Of a stretch of 64,000 nucleotides of DNA, positions 26,058 through 34,809 are shown one piece after another. Source of the stretch: Paraburkholderia sp. PGU19. Lineage in GTDB: Bacteria > Pseudomonadota > Gammaproteobacteria > Burkholderiales > Burkholderiaceae. The position numbers and the translations under genes are program-made. Every line of letters starts with the position of its first letter. Position 1 is the first letter of the stretch. The notes beneath the pieces are model-generated. The model saw nothing but the letters and a program-made list of their open reading frames with translations. It made no database searches and had not been told where the DNA came from. Where the stretch lies: assembly GCF_013426915.1 (NCBI RefSeq), contig NZ_AP023182.1, positions 682,001-746,000 of the forward strand, given 5' to 3'.

Positions 26058-27749
26058 ATGCGGTCGAACATGCTGACCTTGCATGATCCGCGACTGGCGC
26101 GAGAGTTCTACGAACGCGGCCTGTGGCAAGACGATACGTTCTATACCCTCGCTAGCAGGCACGCGGGTGCTCGCCCCGGACACTACGCTTTCCGTGATGC
26201 GTACCGACGCCTTACCTGGCAGGAACTTGCTCGCTGGGCTGACTCCGTTGCAGCGGACCTTCATGAAGCGGGTGTGAAGACGGGCGATATTGTCGCGAGC
26301 TGGTTGCCCAATCGTGTCGAATGCTGGGTCCTGATGCTTGCCTGCTCGAGAAATGGCTACGTTTGCACCCTGTCACTGCATCAGAACCATACGGTCGACG
26401 AGGTGCTCACCCTGCTGCAGCGATGCAACGTCGCTGCCTTCGTGGGACAGGACGGCTACGGGTCGGGATCGGATCGCAAAAGCATTTTCGACAGTGTCAA
26501 AACACTTGAAGGGGTGCGCCGTGTCTATGCGTTTCCCGCGGAAGGCTCGAGCCAGTTGCCGAACGGTACCAGCCCATTTCCCGGAGTCGAGAGCTCGCTG
26601 ACGCCTCCGCCAGTCAACGACAATCCAGACAAGGTGACGTACCTCGCTTTCACGTCGGGTACGACGGGTGCGCCCAAGGTGCTGATGCACAGCGACAACA
26701 CGCTCCTCGCAAACGGTCGTGCGATGGTGGCCGACTGGGCGCACACCTGCGAAACGATCATGTATTGTCTCGGTCCGCAAAGTCACCACCTTGCGACGGT
26801 CGGGCTCGAACAGTGTCTGGCAAGCGGCTGCGAAATGGTCGTCAACGATTTACGAAAGGGCGAGAAGCCTCTCGACCGGATCATCGAATCCGGCGCAAGT
26901 TACGTGATGGGTGTGCCGACCCATGCGATCGACATCCTGGTCGAGCTCGATGCCCGAAATCTCGACCGTCTGGGCAACGTGAGCGTCTTCTATCTTTCTG
27001 GCGCGGCGATACCGGCGGAGCTCGCGCGTCGCCTGCTTGATCGCGGCATCAAGCCGAAAAACACCTATGGCATGTCGGAGAACGGTTCGCACACGTCGAC
27101 GCTGCCTACAGACGATTTTGAGACGCTGGTCGCGACTGTGGGGCAGACGGTGGGCCGGGGTAACGCCTGCTACGAACTGCACATCTTTCGCGCGGACAAC
27201 CGTGACGTCGAAGTGCCGCAAGGCGAGATTGGCGAAATAGGGGGGCGCGGCGCTTCGCTGATGCTGGGCTATTTCGGCAACCAGACGGCGACGCGCACGT
27301 CGTTCAATTCGCTGGGATGGTTCATGAGCGGCGACCTCGGCCGCTTCAACGAGAAGGGTGATCTAGAGATCATTGGGCGCCTCAAGGATCTGATCATCCG
27401 TGGTGGTCACAACATCTATCCGGCCGAAATCGAGGGGCTGGCGATTACCCATCCCCGTGTCATGAAGGCTGCAGCCTTTCCGGTGGCGGACGACCGGCTG
27501 GGAGAGAAGGTTTGCCTTGGCATCATTGCCGTTGACGGCGAGGACGTGCCCCCCGACGAGATGTTGGCGCATCTGTTCGATGCAGGTCTGTCGAAGTACG
27601 ACATGCCGGAGTACTTCATCTGTATGCGCGAATTTCCGATGACGGCGAGCGGCAAGATTCTCAAGCGGGAACTGACCACTCAAGTCCGAGCCGGCCAACT
27701 GGTGCCACAGCCCGTGCGTTGGACAGGACGCAAGGAGACTTCGCTATGA
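26058..27749 (+). CDS. Acyl-CoA ligase (AMP-forming), paralogue of the 18622 ligase
   Basis: A 563-residue ANL ligase clearly related along its length to the one at 18622: both begin with LTLH-P--ARE-Y and share LACSRNGYVC and SLHQN-TVDE. The P-loop FTSGTTGAPKVLMHSDNTLL has valine-leucine where the paralogue has GV. TYGMSENG, GWFMSGDLG and the C-terminal lysine in ASGKILKR are intact, so it should be active. It probably serves a related acid or a pathway intermediate. Good AGGAG before the ATG; four-base overlap with the next SDR gene. Confidence 0.9.
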   Translation: MRSNMLTLHDPRLAREFYERGLWQDDTFYTLASRHAGARPGHYAFRDAYRRLTWQELARWADSVAADLHEAGVKTGDIVASWLPNRVECWVLMLACSRNGYVCTLSLHQNHTVDEVLTLLQRCNVAAFVGQDGYGSGSDRKSIFDSVKTLEGVRRVYAFPAEGSSQLPNGTSPFPGVESSLTPPPVNDNPDKVTYLAFTSGTTGAPKVLMHSDNTLLANGRAMVADWAHTCETIMYCLGPQSHHLATVGLEQCLASGCEMVVNDLRKGEKPLDRIIESGASYVMGVPTHAIDILVELDARNLDRLGNVSVFYLSGAAIPAELARRLLDRGIKPKNTYGMSENGSHTSTLPTDDFETLVATVGQTVGRGNACYELHIFRADNRDVEVPQGEIGEIGGRGASLMLGYFGNQTATRTSFNSLGWFMSGDLGRFNEKGDLEIIGRLKDLIIRGGHNIYPAEIEGLAITHPRVMKAAAFPVADDRLGEKVCLGIIAVDGEDVPPDEMLAHLFDAGLSKYDMPEYFICMREFPMTASGKILKRELTTQVRAGQLVPQPVRWTGRKETSL

Positions 27750-28540
27750 CGTGGGAACCGACGCTCAAATCTCCGGCTGACCTGGTGGATCTGCGGGGGC
27801 GCGTTGTCTGCATCAGCGGCGCTGCTTCCGGAATCGGGAAGGCACAGGTGGAACTCTTTCTCGACGCGGGCGCGAGCGTCGTCGCGCTCGACATCGACGA
27901 TACAGGTTTGCAGCGGCTTTATGCGAGCTTGCCCGACCACGCTGAGCGACTGATGTGCAAGACCGTGGATCTGACCGTGCCGGAGCAGGTCGATCAGGCT
28001 GTCGCTGCCGGGAAACAGGCGTTCGGCGTTATCGACACGCTGTGCAATACAGCCGGTTATCTCGATGGCTATGCGCGAAGTCTGGATACCGCGGAGTCGC
28101 TCTGGGACAGGGTGTTCGAGATCAATGTCAAGGCAATGTATCGCCTCACAAATGCGTTGCTGCCGGACATGCTCGAACGCCGGTCGGGCGTGATTGTCAA
28201 CATGGCGTCGATCGCTGGATTCCAAGCCGGGGGTGGGGGCGCCGCGTATACGTCGAGCAAGCATGCTGTTATCGGATTCACACGGCAGTTGTCTTTTGAC
28301 TATGGCCGCTCCGGCATCCGTGTGAATGCGATATGTCCGGGGATGATCGAGACCGCGATGACCGAGGATGTGCTCGCTGATCCCGATTCGAAGCTCGTCA
28401 AAACACTCAAGCGTGTCCCGGCCGGTCGCCTTGGACGTCCCGAAGACATTGCTTGTGTCGCGCTGTTCCTTTGCGGCCCGGGTGCGGATTTCATTCACGG
28501 TGCGGCCATGGTCGTGGACGGAGGTTTGATGGTGAAGTAA
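27746..28540 (+). CDS. Short-chain dehydrogenase/reductase
   Basis: A 264-residue classical SDR. GAASGIG lies at 25-31, D49 and D51 after the second strand suggest NAD preference, S155 is in NMASIAG, and YTSSK gives Y168 and K172. The usual NNAG reads NTAG (101-104); this replaces the asparagine that normally supports the NNAG turn, though such variants are known. It overlaps the ligase gene by four bases with AAGGAG upstream. It likely oxidises a ring or chain hydroxyl in the same pathway; the substrate is unknown. Confidence 0.87.
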   Translation: MTWEPTLKSPADLVDLRGRVVCISGAASGIGKAQVELFLDAGASVVALDIDDTGLQRLYASLPDHAERLMCKTVDLTVPEQVDQAVAAGKQAFGVIDTLCNTAGYLDGYARSLDTAESLWDRVFEINVKAMYRLTNALLPDMLERRSGVIVNMASIAGFQAGGGGAAYTSSKHAVIGFTRQLSFDYGRSGIRVNAICPGMIETAMTEDVLADPDSKLVKTLKRVPAGRLGRPEDIACVALFLCGPGADFIHGAAMVVDGGLMVK

Positions 28541-28546
28541 CCGCGT

Positions 28547-28585
28547 GGCAGCGTACGGGCTTCACGACGGCGCCTGTACGTTGCC
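28547..28585 (+). terminator. Hairpin after the SDR gene
   Basis: GGCAGCGTACGGG pairs with CCTGTACGTTGCC (two G-U pairs) around a 13-base loop, seven bases after the SDR stop. The following bases are only weakly T-rich, so it may attenuate transcription into the transporter gene rather than stop it. Confidence 0.4.
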
Positions 28586-28688
28586 TGATCTTTGGTGCAG
28601 TTCACGCCCGTGATGTAGCGCATCGATGAAATGCGGCGCACACCGGAGCCGCTGGCGAACCTGATCGCGCAGCGCGGAGGAGACAATC

Positions 28689-30065
28689 ATGGAAAACACA
28701 GTAAAACCTTTGGGCCGGATTGGCATCGTCAAGGTTGCCGCAGCTAGCTTTATCGGAACGTTGATCGAATACTTCGACTTCTTCCTTTTCGGCACTGCGG
28801 CAGCCTTAGTATTCAACAAGATATTCTTTCCGAACCTTGATCCGTTGATCGGGACGTTGGCATCGTTCGCGGCATTTGGGGCTGCGTTCGTCGCCCGCCC
28901 CATTGGAGGTATCGTATTCGGTCACTTCGGCGACCGGCTGGGCCGGAAAACCATGCTGGTGCTGAGCCTCTCCATCGTCGGGGTATCGACGGCGGCCGTC
29001 GGGCTGCTACCAACCTACGAGCAGGCGGGTTTGCTTTCACCCGTATTGCTCGTGTTCTGCCGGATCATGCAGGGCATCGCTATCGGTGGGGAGTGGAGTG
29101 GCGCGGTGCTCATGGCCGTAGAACACGCTCCCGCGCGCAAGCGTGCCTTTTACGGAAGCTGGCCGCAATGTGGGATTCCCGCGGGGCTGGTACTTGCAAC
29201 GGCTTCGTTCTATTTCGTGCAAAAGCTGCCTGTCGCCGACATGATGAGCTGGGGCTGGAGAGTGCCGTTCGTCGCCAGTGCAATTCTGGTGCTGCTCGGC
29301 CTGTATATCCGTCTGAAAATCGAAGAAACCCCAGCGTTTGCCGCAGTGAAGGAACGCAATGAGGAGGCGCGCTTTCCTGCTGCCGAAGTGGTCACGACGG
29401 CTTGGCGCCCACTGTTGGTCACGATCTTTGCGATTGCTTCGCCGAACATCCTGTTCTACATCGCGACGGTTTTCGTGTTGCGCTATGCGCCGGAACATAC
29501 CGGTGTTTCACGCGATGTCGTACTGGGTGCCATTTGCGCCGCTGCGTTCGTGCAGATATTCACGATTCCGCTATTCGCGATGCTCGCGGACCGGATAGGC
29601 CGTCGACCGGTCCTGCTGGGCGGCTCCGTATTGATGGTGCTCGGGGCGTTTCCGTTTTTCTGGCTGATCGACCGGGGCTCCGCGCTGGGGATCTTCCTTG
29701 CGTTGCAACTGGCGCTGCCCGTTCTGCATGCGTGCACATACAGCCCCATCGCGAGCTTTATGCCCGAGCAGTTCGAGACTCGACTGCGCTACACGGGCTC
29801 GGCCATTGGGTATCAGGTGGGTGGCCTGATGACAAGTGGTCCCGTGCCCTTCGTCGCCGCCGCGTTGATTGCATCTTTCGGCGCATCTTGGCCACTCGCC
29901 CTGTACATCATGCTCGGTGGCGCTCTTTCACTGATTGCCATTTCGGCGGCGCGAGAGACCTATATGGCGGAGATCGACGAAAAGCCCGATCAGATCGACG
30001 CGAGCGCGGACACGAGCGGTCCAGTTCCGCTCGTAGGACGGCCTGCGGCCGACTCTGGCCGGTAG
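28689..30065 (+). CDS. MFS metabolite:H+ symporter (MHS family)
   Basis: A 458-residue twelve-helix carrier. Family signatures are FIGTLIEYFDFFLFGTAAAL in helix 1, FGHFGDRLGRKTMLV between helices 2 and 3, and FCRIMQGIAIGGEWSGA. The MHS group (ShiA, KgtP, PcaT-like) imports organic acids such as shikimate and dicarboxylates. Good GGAGGAG before the ATG. It lies in the catabolic run, 148 bases after the SDR gene, and probably brings in the substrate acid alongside the ACS carrier at 8802. Confidence 0.92.
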   Translation: MENTVKPLGRIGIVKVAAASFIGTLIEYFDFFLFGTAAALVFNKIFFPNLDPLIGTLASFAAFGAAFVARPIGGIVFGHFGDRLGRKTMLVLSLSIVGVSTAAVGLLPTYEQAGLLSPVLLVFCRIMQGIAIGGEWSGAVLMAVEHAPARKRAFYGSWPQCGIPAGLVLATASFYFVQKLPVADMMSWGWRVPFVASAILVLLGLYIRLKIEETPAFAAVKERNEEARFPAAEVVTTAWRPLLVTIFAIASPNILFYIATVFVLRYAPEHTGVSRDVVLGAICAAAFVQIFTIPLFAMLADRIGRRPVLLGGSVLMVLGAFPFFWLIDRGSALGIFLALQLALPVLHACTYSPIASFMPEQFETRLRYTGSAIGYQVGGLMTSGPVPFVAAALIASFGASWPLALYIMLGGALSLIAISAARETYMAEIDEKPDQIDASADTSGPVPLVGRPAADSGR

Positions 30066-30092
30066 GATGGCGGCGCGACACGAGGAAAACCA

Positions 30093-30971
30093 GTGACTAT
30101 CGATTATTCGACGCTCAAACATTGGCGCTTTGACGATGTCGCTTATCGCTACGGGACGCAAGAAACGATCCTGTACGCGTTGAGCGTGGGTGCAGGCGAA
30201 AGCCCTGCCGACAATCTGGCATTGCGCTACGTGTACGAACGGGATCTGCTTGTGGTCCCCTCGATGGCTGTCGTGCTCGGATATCCCGGCTTCTGGTTAA
30301 GGAACCCGGCAACGGGTCTGGACTGGAAGTCCGTGCTGCACGTGGAGCAAAGCGTCACGCTGCATCGTGCACTGGATCCGGAAGGTTGCGTGATCGGCCG
30401 CAACCGCGTGGAAGAGGTCTACGACCGTGGCGACAACCGCGGAGCAATCATGGTAACCGTGCGCGACATTGTCGACGCGCAAAGCGGTGCTCCCGTCGCG
30501 ACGCTCCGTTGCACGGAATTCTGCAGGGGCGAAGGCAACTTCGGTGGGCCCCGTCCTCCATCGCGGGAGATCGAACCCATGCCGCAGACGCCGCCCGATC
30601 ACGAGGTGTCCGTGGTGATTTCGCCGCGCGCGGCATTGCTCTATCGCCTGACCGGCGACGACAACGCGTTGCACGTCGATCCCTCCGTCGCACGCGCGGT
30701 GGGATTCGACCGTCCCGTCCTGCACGGAATGTGCACCTTCGGCACGACCGTGTTGTCGCTCGTACGTCTTCTTGTCCCGGATCATCCAGGCGCCGTGCGA
30801 CATCTGGAAGTGCGCTTTACGGCTCCCGTTTTTCCTGGCGATCGGTTGAGCATCGACGTGTGGCATGTCGGAGCGGGATCCGTCCGATTCCGTGTTCGCG
30901 TCCCTTCACGTGAGGCAGTTGTAATCGACCACGGATTGTTTCTGTTCAAAACTTCTGAAGACGCCCTATGA
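30093..30971 (+). CDS. MaoC-type (double hotdog) enoyl-CoA hydratase
   Basis: A 292-residue protein made of two hotdog folds, like the hydratase-2 part of peroxisomal multifunctional enzyme. The second repeat carries the signature LLYRLTGDDNALHVDPSVAR, with the catalytic Asp and His, followed by FDRPVLHGMCTFG. The first half is degenerate and supports binding. It hydrates trans-2-enoyl-CoA to the (R)-3-hydroxy ester, the opposite stereochemistry to crotonases. GTG start behind GAGGA; four-base overlap with the next crotonase gene, so the two are translated together. Confidence 0.9.
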   Translation: MTIDYSTLKHWRFDDVAYRYGTQETILYALSVGAGESPADNLALRYVYERDLLVVPSMAVVLGYPGFWLRNPATGLDWKSVLHVEQSVTLHRALDPEGCVIGRNRVEEVYDRGDNRGAIMVTVRDIVDAQSGAPVATLRCTEFCRGEGNFGGPRPPSREIEPMPQTPPDHEVSVVISPRAALLYRLTGDDNALHVDPSVARAVGFDRPVLHGMCTFGTTVLSLVRLLVPDHPGAVRHLEVRFTAPVFPGDRLSIDVWHVGAGSVRFRVRVPSREAVVIDHGLFLFKTSEDAL

Positions 30972-31738
30972 ATCTCAAGTTCACCACGTGCGAAAGGCGC
31001 GGTCCTGTGCTGATCGTTACCATCGACCGTCCCGACGCACGCAACGCCCTCAACGTCGAAGCACATCATGAACTCGGTCGCATATTTGACGACTTCGAGG
31101 ATGATCCTTCACTTCGGGTCGCAATCGTTACGGGCGCGGGGGACAAGGCCTTCTGCGCCGGCAGCGACATCAAGGACGACGTGGATCCTGACCGTAAGCC
31201 CATTTCGGGTTTCGCGGGACTCAGCCGCAGATTCGATCTGCGCAAACCCGTTATCGCGGCCGTGAATGGTTTTGCCCTCGGAGGCGGCGTGGAGATTCTG
31301 CTCGCGTGTGACATCGCGGTGGCGGTGGAATCGGCCCGATTCGGCTTTCCGGAGCCTCGCGTTGGGCTGGCAGCAATCGAGGGCGGACTGCAACGTTTAG
31401 CGCAGCACATTCCCTTCAAGTTCGCGATGCAGATGCTGTTGACCTGCGAGACGATCGATGCCGCGACAGCGCTTCGTTTCGGGCTGGTCAACGACGTGGT
31501 GCACGAAAGCGTATTGCTTGACACGGCGTTGCGCTATGCATCGGCAATTGTCGCCGGTGCGCCGCTCGCGATCGAGGCGACCAAGGCCGTGGTCATGCGG
31601 GGCATGGCGGAGGCGGGGGTGACGGGGGCATCCGTATGGCGGCACGAGGTGCTGGGCGAGTTGTGGGAGAGCAGTGACGCGGCCGAGGGCATCAGCGCAT
31701 TTACCCAACGGCGGCAACCCGTCTGGAAGGGCAAGTGA
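30968..31738 (+). CDS. Enoyl-CoA hydratase/isomerase family protein
   Basis: A 256-residue crotonase. AFCAGSDIKDD forms the oxyanion loop; glutamates E109 in LGGGVEILLACD and E129 in FPEPRVGLAA occupy the catalytic positions, so hydratase or isomerase activity is likely. It is the last gene of this run, coupled to the MaoC hydratase by an ATGA overlap. Having both an (R)- and an (S)-type hydratase together suggests that the double bond or hydroxyl is epimerised or that two substrates are handled. Confidence 0.87.
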   Translation: MNLKFTTCERRGPVLIVTIDRPDARNALNVEAHHELGRIFDDFEDDPSLRVAIVTGAGDKAFCAGSDIKDDVDPDRKPISGFAGLSRRFDLRKPVIAAVNGFALGGGVEILLACDIAVAVESARFGFPEPRVGLAAIEGGLQRLAQHIPFKFAMQMLLTCETIDAATALRFGLVNDVVHESVLLDTALRYASAIVAGAPLAIEATKAVVMRGMAEAGVTGASVWRHEVLGELWESSDAAEGISAFTQRRQPVWKGK

Positions 31739-31938
31739 AGGTGCAAAGGAAGTCAGCCATTCGACAACGATGGCAGAAAGCTGAAAGTCGAACGAGGTAA
31801 GCGGCAACTAGAATGGCCTCGATTTAGAACAACCCGGCGCTTTGCGATGCTGATGCAGCCGTGGCCGCCGAAGCGCCGCGAAACGTGTCACCCGGTTTTC
31901 GCTGATCGGGCCAGCCAATGATTATCTGCAGGAATCTG

Positions 31939-32823
31939 ATGACTGAATTTGTGAAGGCAGGCGTATTGAACGTAGCGTACCTCGCGGAGGGCCCCGTCTC
32001 CGGTCCGCCTGTGGTGCTGCTCCACGGCTTTCCGTACGATGTCCACGCGTTCAGCGACGTGACGAAAATACTGGTGGCAAAGGGTTGCCGGGTTTATGTT
32101 CCGTATCTGCGAGGCTTCGGCCAGACGCACTTCCTCGACGAAGCCACGCCTCGCTCCGGGCAACAGGCGGCAATGGTCAGCGATCTGCTGGCTTTCCTCG
32201 ATGCGCTGAACATCGAGACGGCAACCTTGGCCGGGTTCGACTGGGGCGGACGTATTGCGGCCCTGATCGGGGTACTCTGGCCGGAACGTGCAAAGGGCGT
32301 CGTCCTTGACAACAACGTGCCCGTGCAGGACATCGAGCGCGACGCGCTTGAATCGGCGTCGCCCGAAGCGGAGCAGCGATACTGGTACCAGTACTACATG
32401 CACAGCGAACGTGGCCGGACTGGTCTCACGCGCAACAGGCGAGAGTTCTGTCGACACCTGTGGAGGCTCTGGTCACCAAACTGGGCGTTTCGCGACGAGG
32501 ACTTCGAACGTAGCTTCGCCTCGTTTGAGAATCCCGATTTTGTCGACGTCGCGCTGCATTCCTACCGGCATCGCTACGGGCTCGCGCCGGACGACCCGGC
32601 GTACGTGGAGATCGAGAGGCGCTTGCAGGTACTCCCTCCTGTTCGCGTGCCGTGTACCGTTCTTGTTGGTGCAGACGATGGCGTGGAACCGCCGGGCGGC
32701 GCCGACCCCAGAAGGTTTGCCGGTGGTTACGACTACGAGGTCTTGCGCGCCTGCGGCCACAATATACCTGCCGAAGCGCCCGAAGCCTTTGCTTCAGCCA
32801 TCATGAAGTTCGTCAATGCCTGA
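31939..32823 (+). CDS. Alpha/beta hydrolase, epoxide-hydrolase/dehalogenase-like
   Basis: A 294-residue alpha/beta hydrolase. HGFPYD forms the oxyanion region, the nucleophile elbow is GFDWGGR with aspartate rather than serine, and the acid and histidine fit VGADDGVEPP and CGHNIPAEAPEAF. An Asp nucleophile with WGG is the hallmark of epoxide hydrolases and haloalkane or fluoroacetate dehalogenases. The cap segment is rich in Tyr and Trp (RYWYQYYMH), suited to polarising an epoxide or halide. The ATG at 31939 follows AGGA. It is 200 bases after the crotonase gene and may be a separate unit. Confidence 0.85.
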   Translation: MTEFVKAGVLNVAYLAEGPVSGPPVVLLHGFPYDVHAFSDVTKILVAKGCRVYVPYLRGFGQTHFLDEATPRSGQQAAMVSDLLAFLDALNIETATLAGFDWGGRIAALIGVLWPERAKGVVLDNNVPVQDIERDALESASPEAEQRYWYQYYMHSERGRTGLTRNRREFCRHLWRLWSPNWAFRDEDFERSFASFENPDFVDVALHSYRHRYGLAPDDPAYVEIERRLQVLPPVRVPCTVLVGADDGVEPPGGADPRRFAGGYDYEVLRACGHNIPAEAPEAFASAIMKFVNA

Positions 32824-32977
32824 CGTGTCGTGAGCGCGATGATGTGACACGAATCGTAATACGGAGTCGCAGCATGAGCGATCGTGGAGTTTGCCTGCAC
32901 TACGAATGCTGAATGTGCACGGAACGTCGTCCGATGCGGCTGGCGCTCTACGTCGAATGAATCAGGTTTGTGACTTT

Positions 32978-33451
32978 TCACAACGGCGGTGCAATCAGCG
33001 CTTTCACTTCCTTGACGACAAATGACGTGCAAACGTCCTTGACGCTGGGGCAGGCATTGATGTGACTGCGTGCGAAGTCGCCGAACTCGGTAGGGGATTT
33101 CGCAACCACGATCAGCTGATAGTCGTATTCGCCTGAGATGCTGTAACAAGCAATGACTTCGGGCAGTGGCCGGATGGCCATCTCGAACGCACGCATGTGT
33201 TCGACGTTGCGTTGAATCAGTGAAACCTGCACGAGCGCTGTAACGACATAGCCTAGTTGAACGGGGTCTACACGTGCGTGATAGCCCGTGATGATGCCCA
33301 GCGACTCCAGGCGCTTCACGCGTCGCCAGCAAGGTGACGTACTGAGATTGACCTTCTCAGAGAGTTCGGCGCTGGACAGGCGCGCGTCAGCCTGCAAGGC
33401 AACCAGAATTTGCTGGTCAAGCCGGTCCAGCGTAGGGGTCGAACGATTCAT
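32978..33451 (-). CDS. Lrp/AsnC family transcriptional regulator
   Basis: A 157-residue regulator. The helix-turn-helix spans about 8-55 (DQQILVALQADARLSSAELS), with SPCWRRVKRLESLGII as the recognition helix and wing, and a RAM domain fills the rest. It is divergent from the ketopantoate-reductase-like gene; a 16-bp dyad in between resembles those near the other Lrp gene. SPCWRRVKRLE is typical of the subgroup next to amino-acid catabolic genes. Its ligand is unknown. Confidence 0.93.
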   Translation of the reverse strand: MNRSTPTLDRLDQQILVALQADARLSSAELSEKVNLSTSPCWRRVKRLESLGIITGYHARVDPVQLGYVVTALVQVSLIQRNVEHMRAFEMAIRPLPEVIACYSISGEYDYQLIVVAKSPTEFGDFARSHINACPSVKDVCTSFVVKEVKALIAPPL

Positions 33452-33534
33452 TTCGTCACTCCAGAGCTTAATAGCTGATTCATCGCGTGATCATCATTAT
33501 CGGCGTACCAAAAACAGCAAACAATAGTGACACT

Positions 33535-33550
33535 ACTTAGGTAACCTACT
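33535..33550. promoter_or_regulatory. Lrp-type dyad between the second Lrp gene and panE-like gene
   Basis: ACTTAGGTAACCTACT holds the inverted repeat TAGGT-A-ACCTA and agrees at 12 of 16 bases with the reverse of the 12980 site. It is 84 bases upstream of the Lrp start and 117 before the panE-like ATG, suiting autoregulation and control of the divergent gene. Confidence 0.45.
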
Positions 33551-33666
33551 CGTTGGCATTGAGCGGGCTTCAGGCAGGCGAAGACAATGAATTGATACGC
33601 TGGTCTCTCGAAAGGCCGGCACGAATCGACGTTGCAGTATCCAAATCAATGGAACACGGAGAGAAC

Positions 33667-34611
33667 ATGAAGATTTGCGTGCTTGGCGCCGGTGCGTTGG
33701 GTTCAGTGATTGGCGGCTGCCTGGCGGAAGGCGGATCGGATGTCTATCTGGTATGCCGGGAAGGCGCACATTATCAGGCGTTGGCCACGCGCGGACTCGA
33801 GCTTCGAGAAGACGGAAAATCGCGGACCGTCAACGTCAAGGTGACGACTGATTGCAGCGAGGTTGGTCCTGTGGATCTGGTGATTCTGCTCGTCAAGTCC
33901 TTCGACACGAAAGCAGCAATGGCGGGAGCGGGGGTCCTGTTCGGTCCCGATACGGTATTGATGTCGCTGCAAAACGGACTGGGACATGAAGAAATCCTCA
34001 AAGAAATCGTTGGCATGGATCGCGTGATTGCTGGCAAGAGCTACATCGGCGGTCTTCTCGTCGAACCTGGCGTGGTGCTTGCGGGCAGGAACGACAAACT
34101 GACGACGATCGGCGAGCTCGATGGGCAAATCTCGGAGCGGGTGTTGCTTATCGCCGCTGAGTTCGAACGGGCAGGCTTGCGCGTGAAGGCCGAAGACAAC
34201 ATCCTCGGCAAGATGTGGGACAAGCTGCTTGTCAACGTGGCGACGGCAGCGTTGTGCAGCATCACGCGACTGAGCTTCGGTGAACTGTTTCAGGTGTCGG
34301 GGATGCGTGAGTGCGGTGTAGCTGCCGTCGCGGAAGGCATTGCGGTGGCGAGGACCATGGGAGTCGATCTGGCCGTCAACGATCCGTACGAGATCTGGGA
34401 CGGGATTCCCCATGGTCTGCCGTTTGAATTCAAGCCGTCGATGCTGCAAAGTGTCGAAAAAGGTACCGTCACGGAGATCGATTTCGTCAATGGATCGGTC
34501 GTGCGCCTCGGCGAGAAGTACAACGTGCCCACCCCGGTTAACCGGACCCTTGTTGCCTGCGTCAAGGGCGTAGAGCGCAACGTCGCGTTGTCGAAACGAT
34601 TGGCCTCCTGA
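33667..34611 (+). CDS. 2-dehydropantoate 2-reductase family protein (ApbA/PanE)
   Basis: A 314-residue NADPH-dependent ketopantoate reductase family member. The N-terminal motif ICVLGAGALGSVIGG binds NADPH; KSFDTKAA holds the conserved lysine region, NVATAALCSITRL contains the helix with the conserved Asn, and KPSMLQSVEKGTVTEIDFVN is the C-terminal signature. The ATG at 33667 lies five bases after GGAGAG. It stands divergent from an Lrp gene and near an aminotransferase, so it may reduce another 2-oxoacid. It is not clustered with the panC at 6315. A true role in pantothenate synthesis is possible but unproven. Confidence 0.87.
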   Translation: MKICVLGAGALGSVIGGCLAEGGSDVYLVCREGAHYQALATRGLELREDGKSRTVNVKVTTDCSEVGPVDLVILLVKSFDTKAAMAGAGVLFGPDTVLMSLQNGLGHEEILKEIVGMDRVIAGKSYIGGLLVEPGVVLAGRNDKLTTIGELDGQISERVLLIAAEFERAGLRVKAEDNILGKMWDKLLVNVATAALCSITRLSFGELFQVSGMRECGVAAVAEGIAVARTMGVDLAVNDPYEIWDGIPHGLPFEFKPSMLQSVEKGTVTEIDFVNGSVVRLGEKYNVPTPVNRTLVACVKGVERNVALSKRLAS

Positions 34612-34809
34612 GTGTGACGAGGTCGCGCAACGGTCAAACGTCGCGCGACACACTCTGGCGGGGCGCCGGGCGCCGGGCGGCGGTCAGATCTGCCGGGTGC
34701 ATTTGTGCCCCTCGACCCGGATGGTAAAGTTCGCGCGCGCAAATGCCCGCACGCATTGGGCATGGGGCCTTGACACATACTGCAAATGGCCGGGGGCAAC
34801 TGGCTGCCG

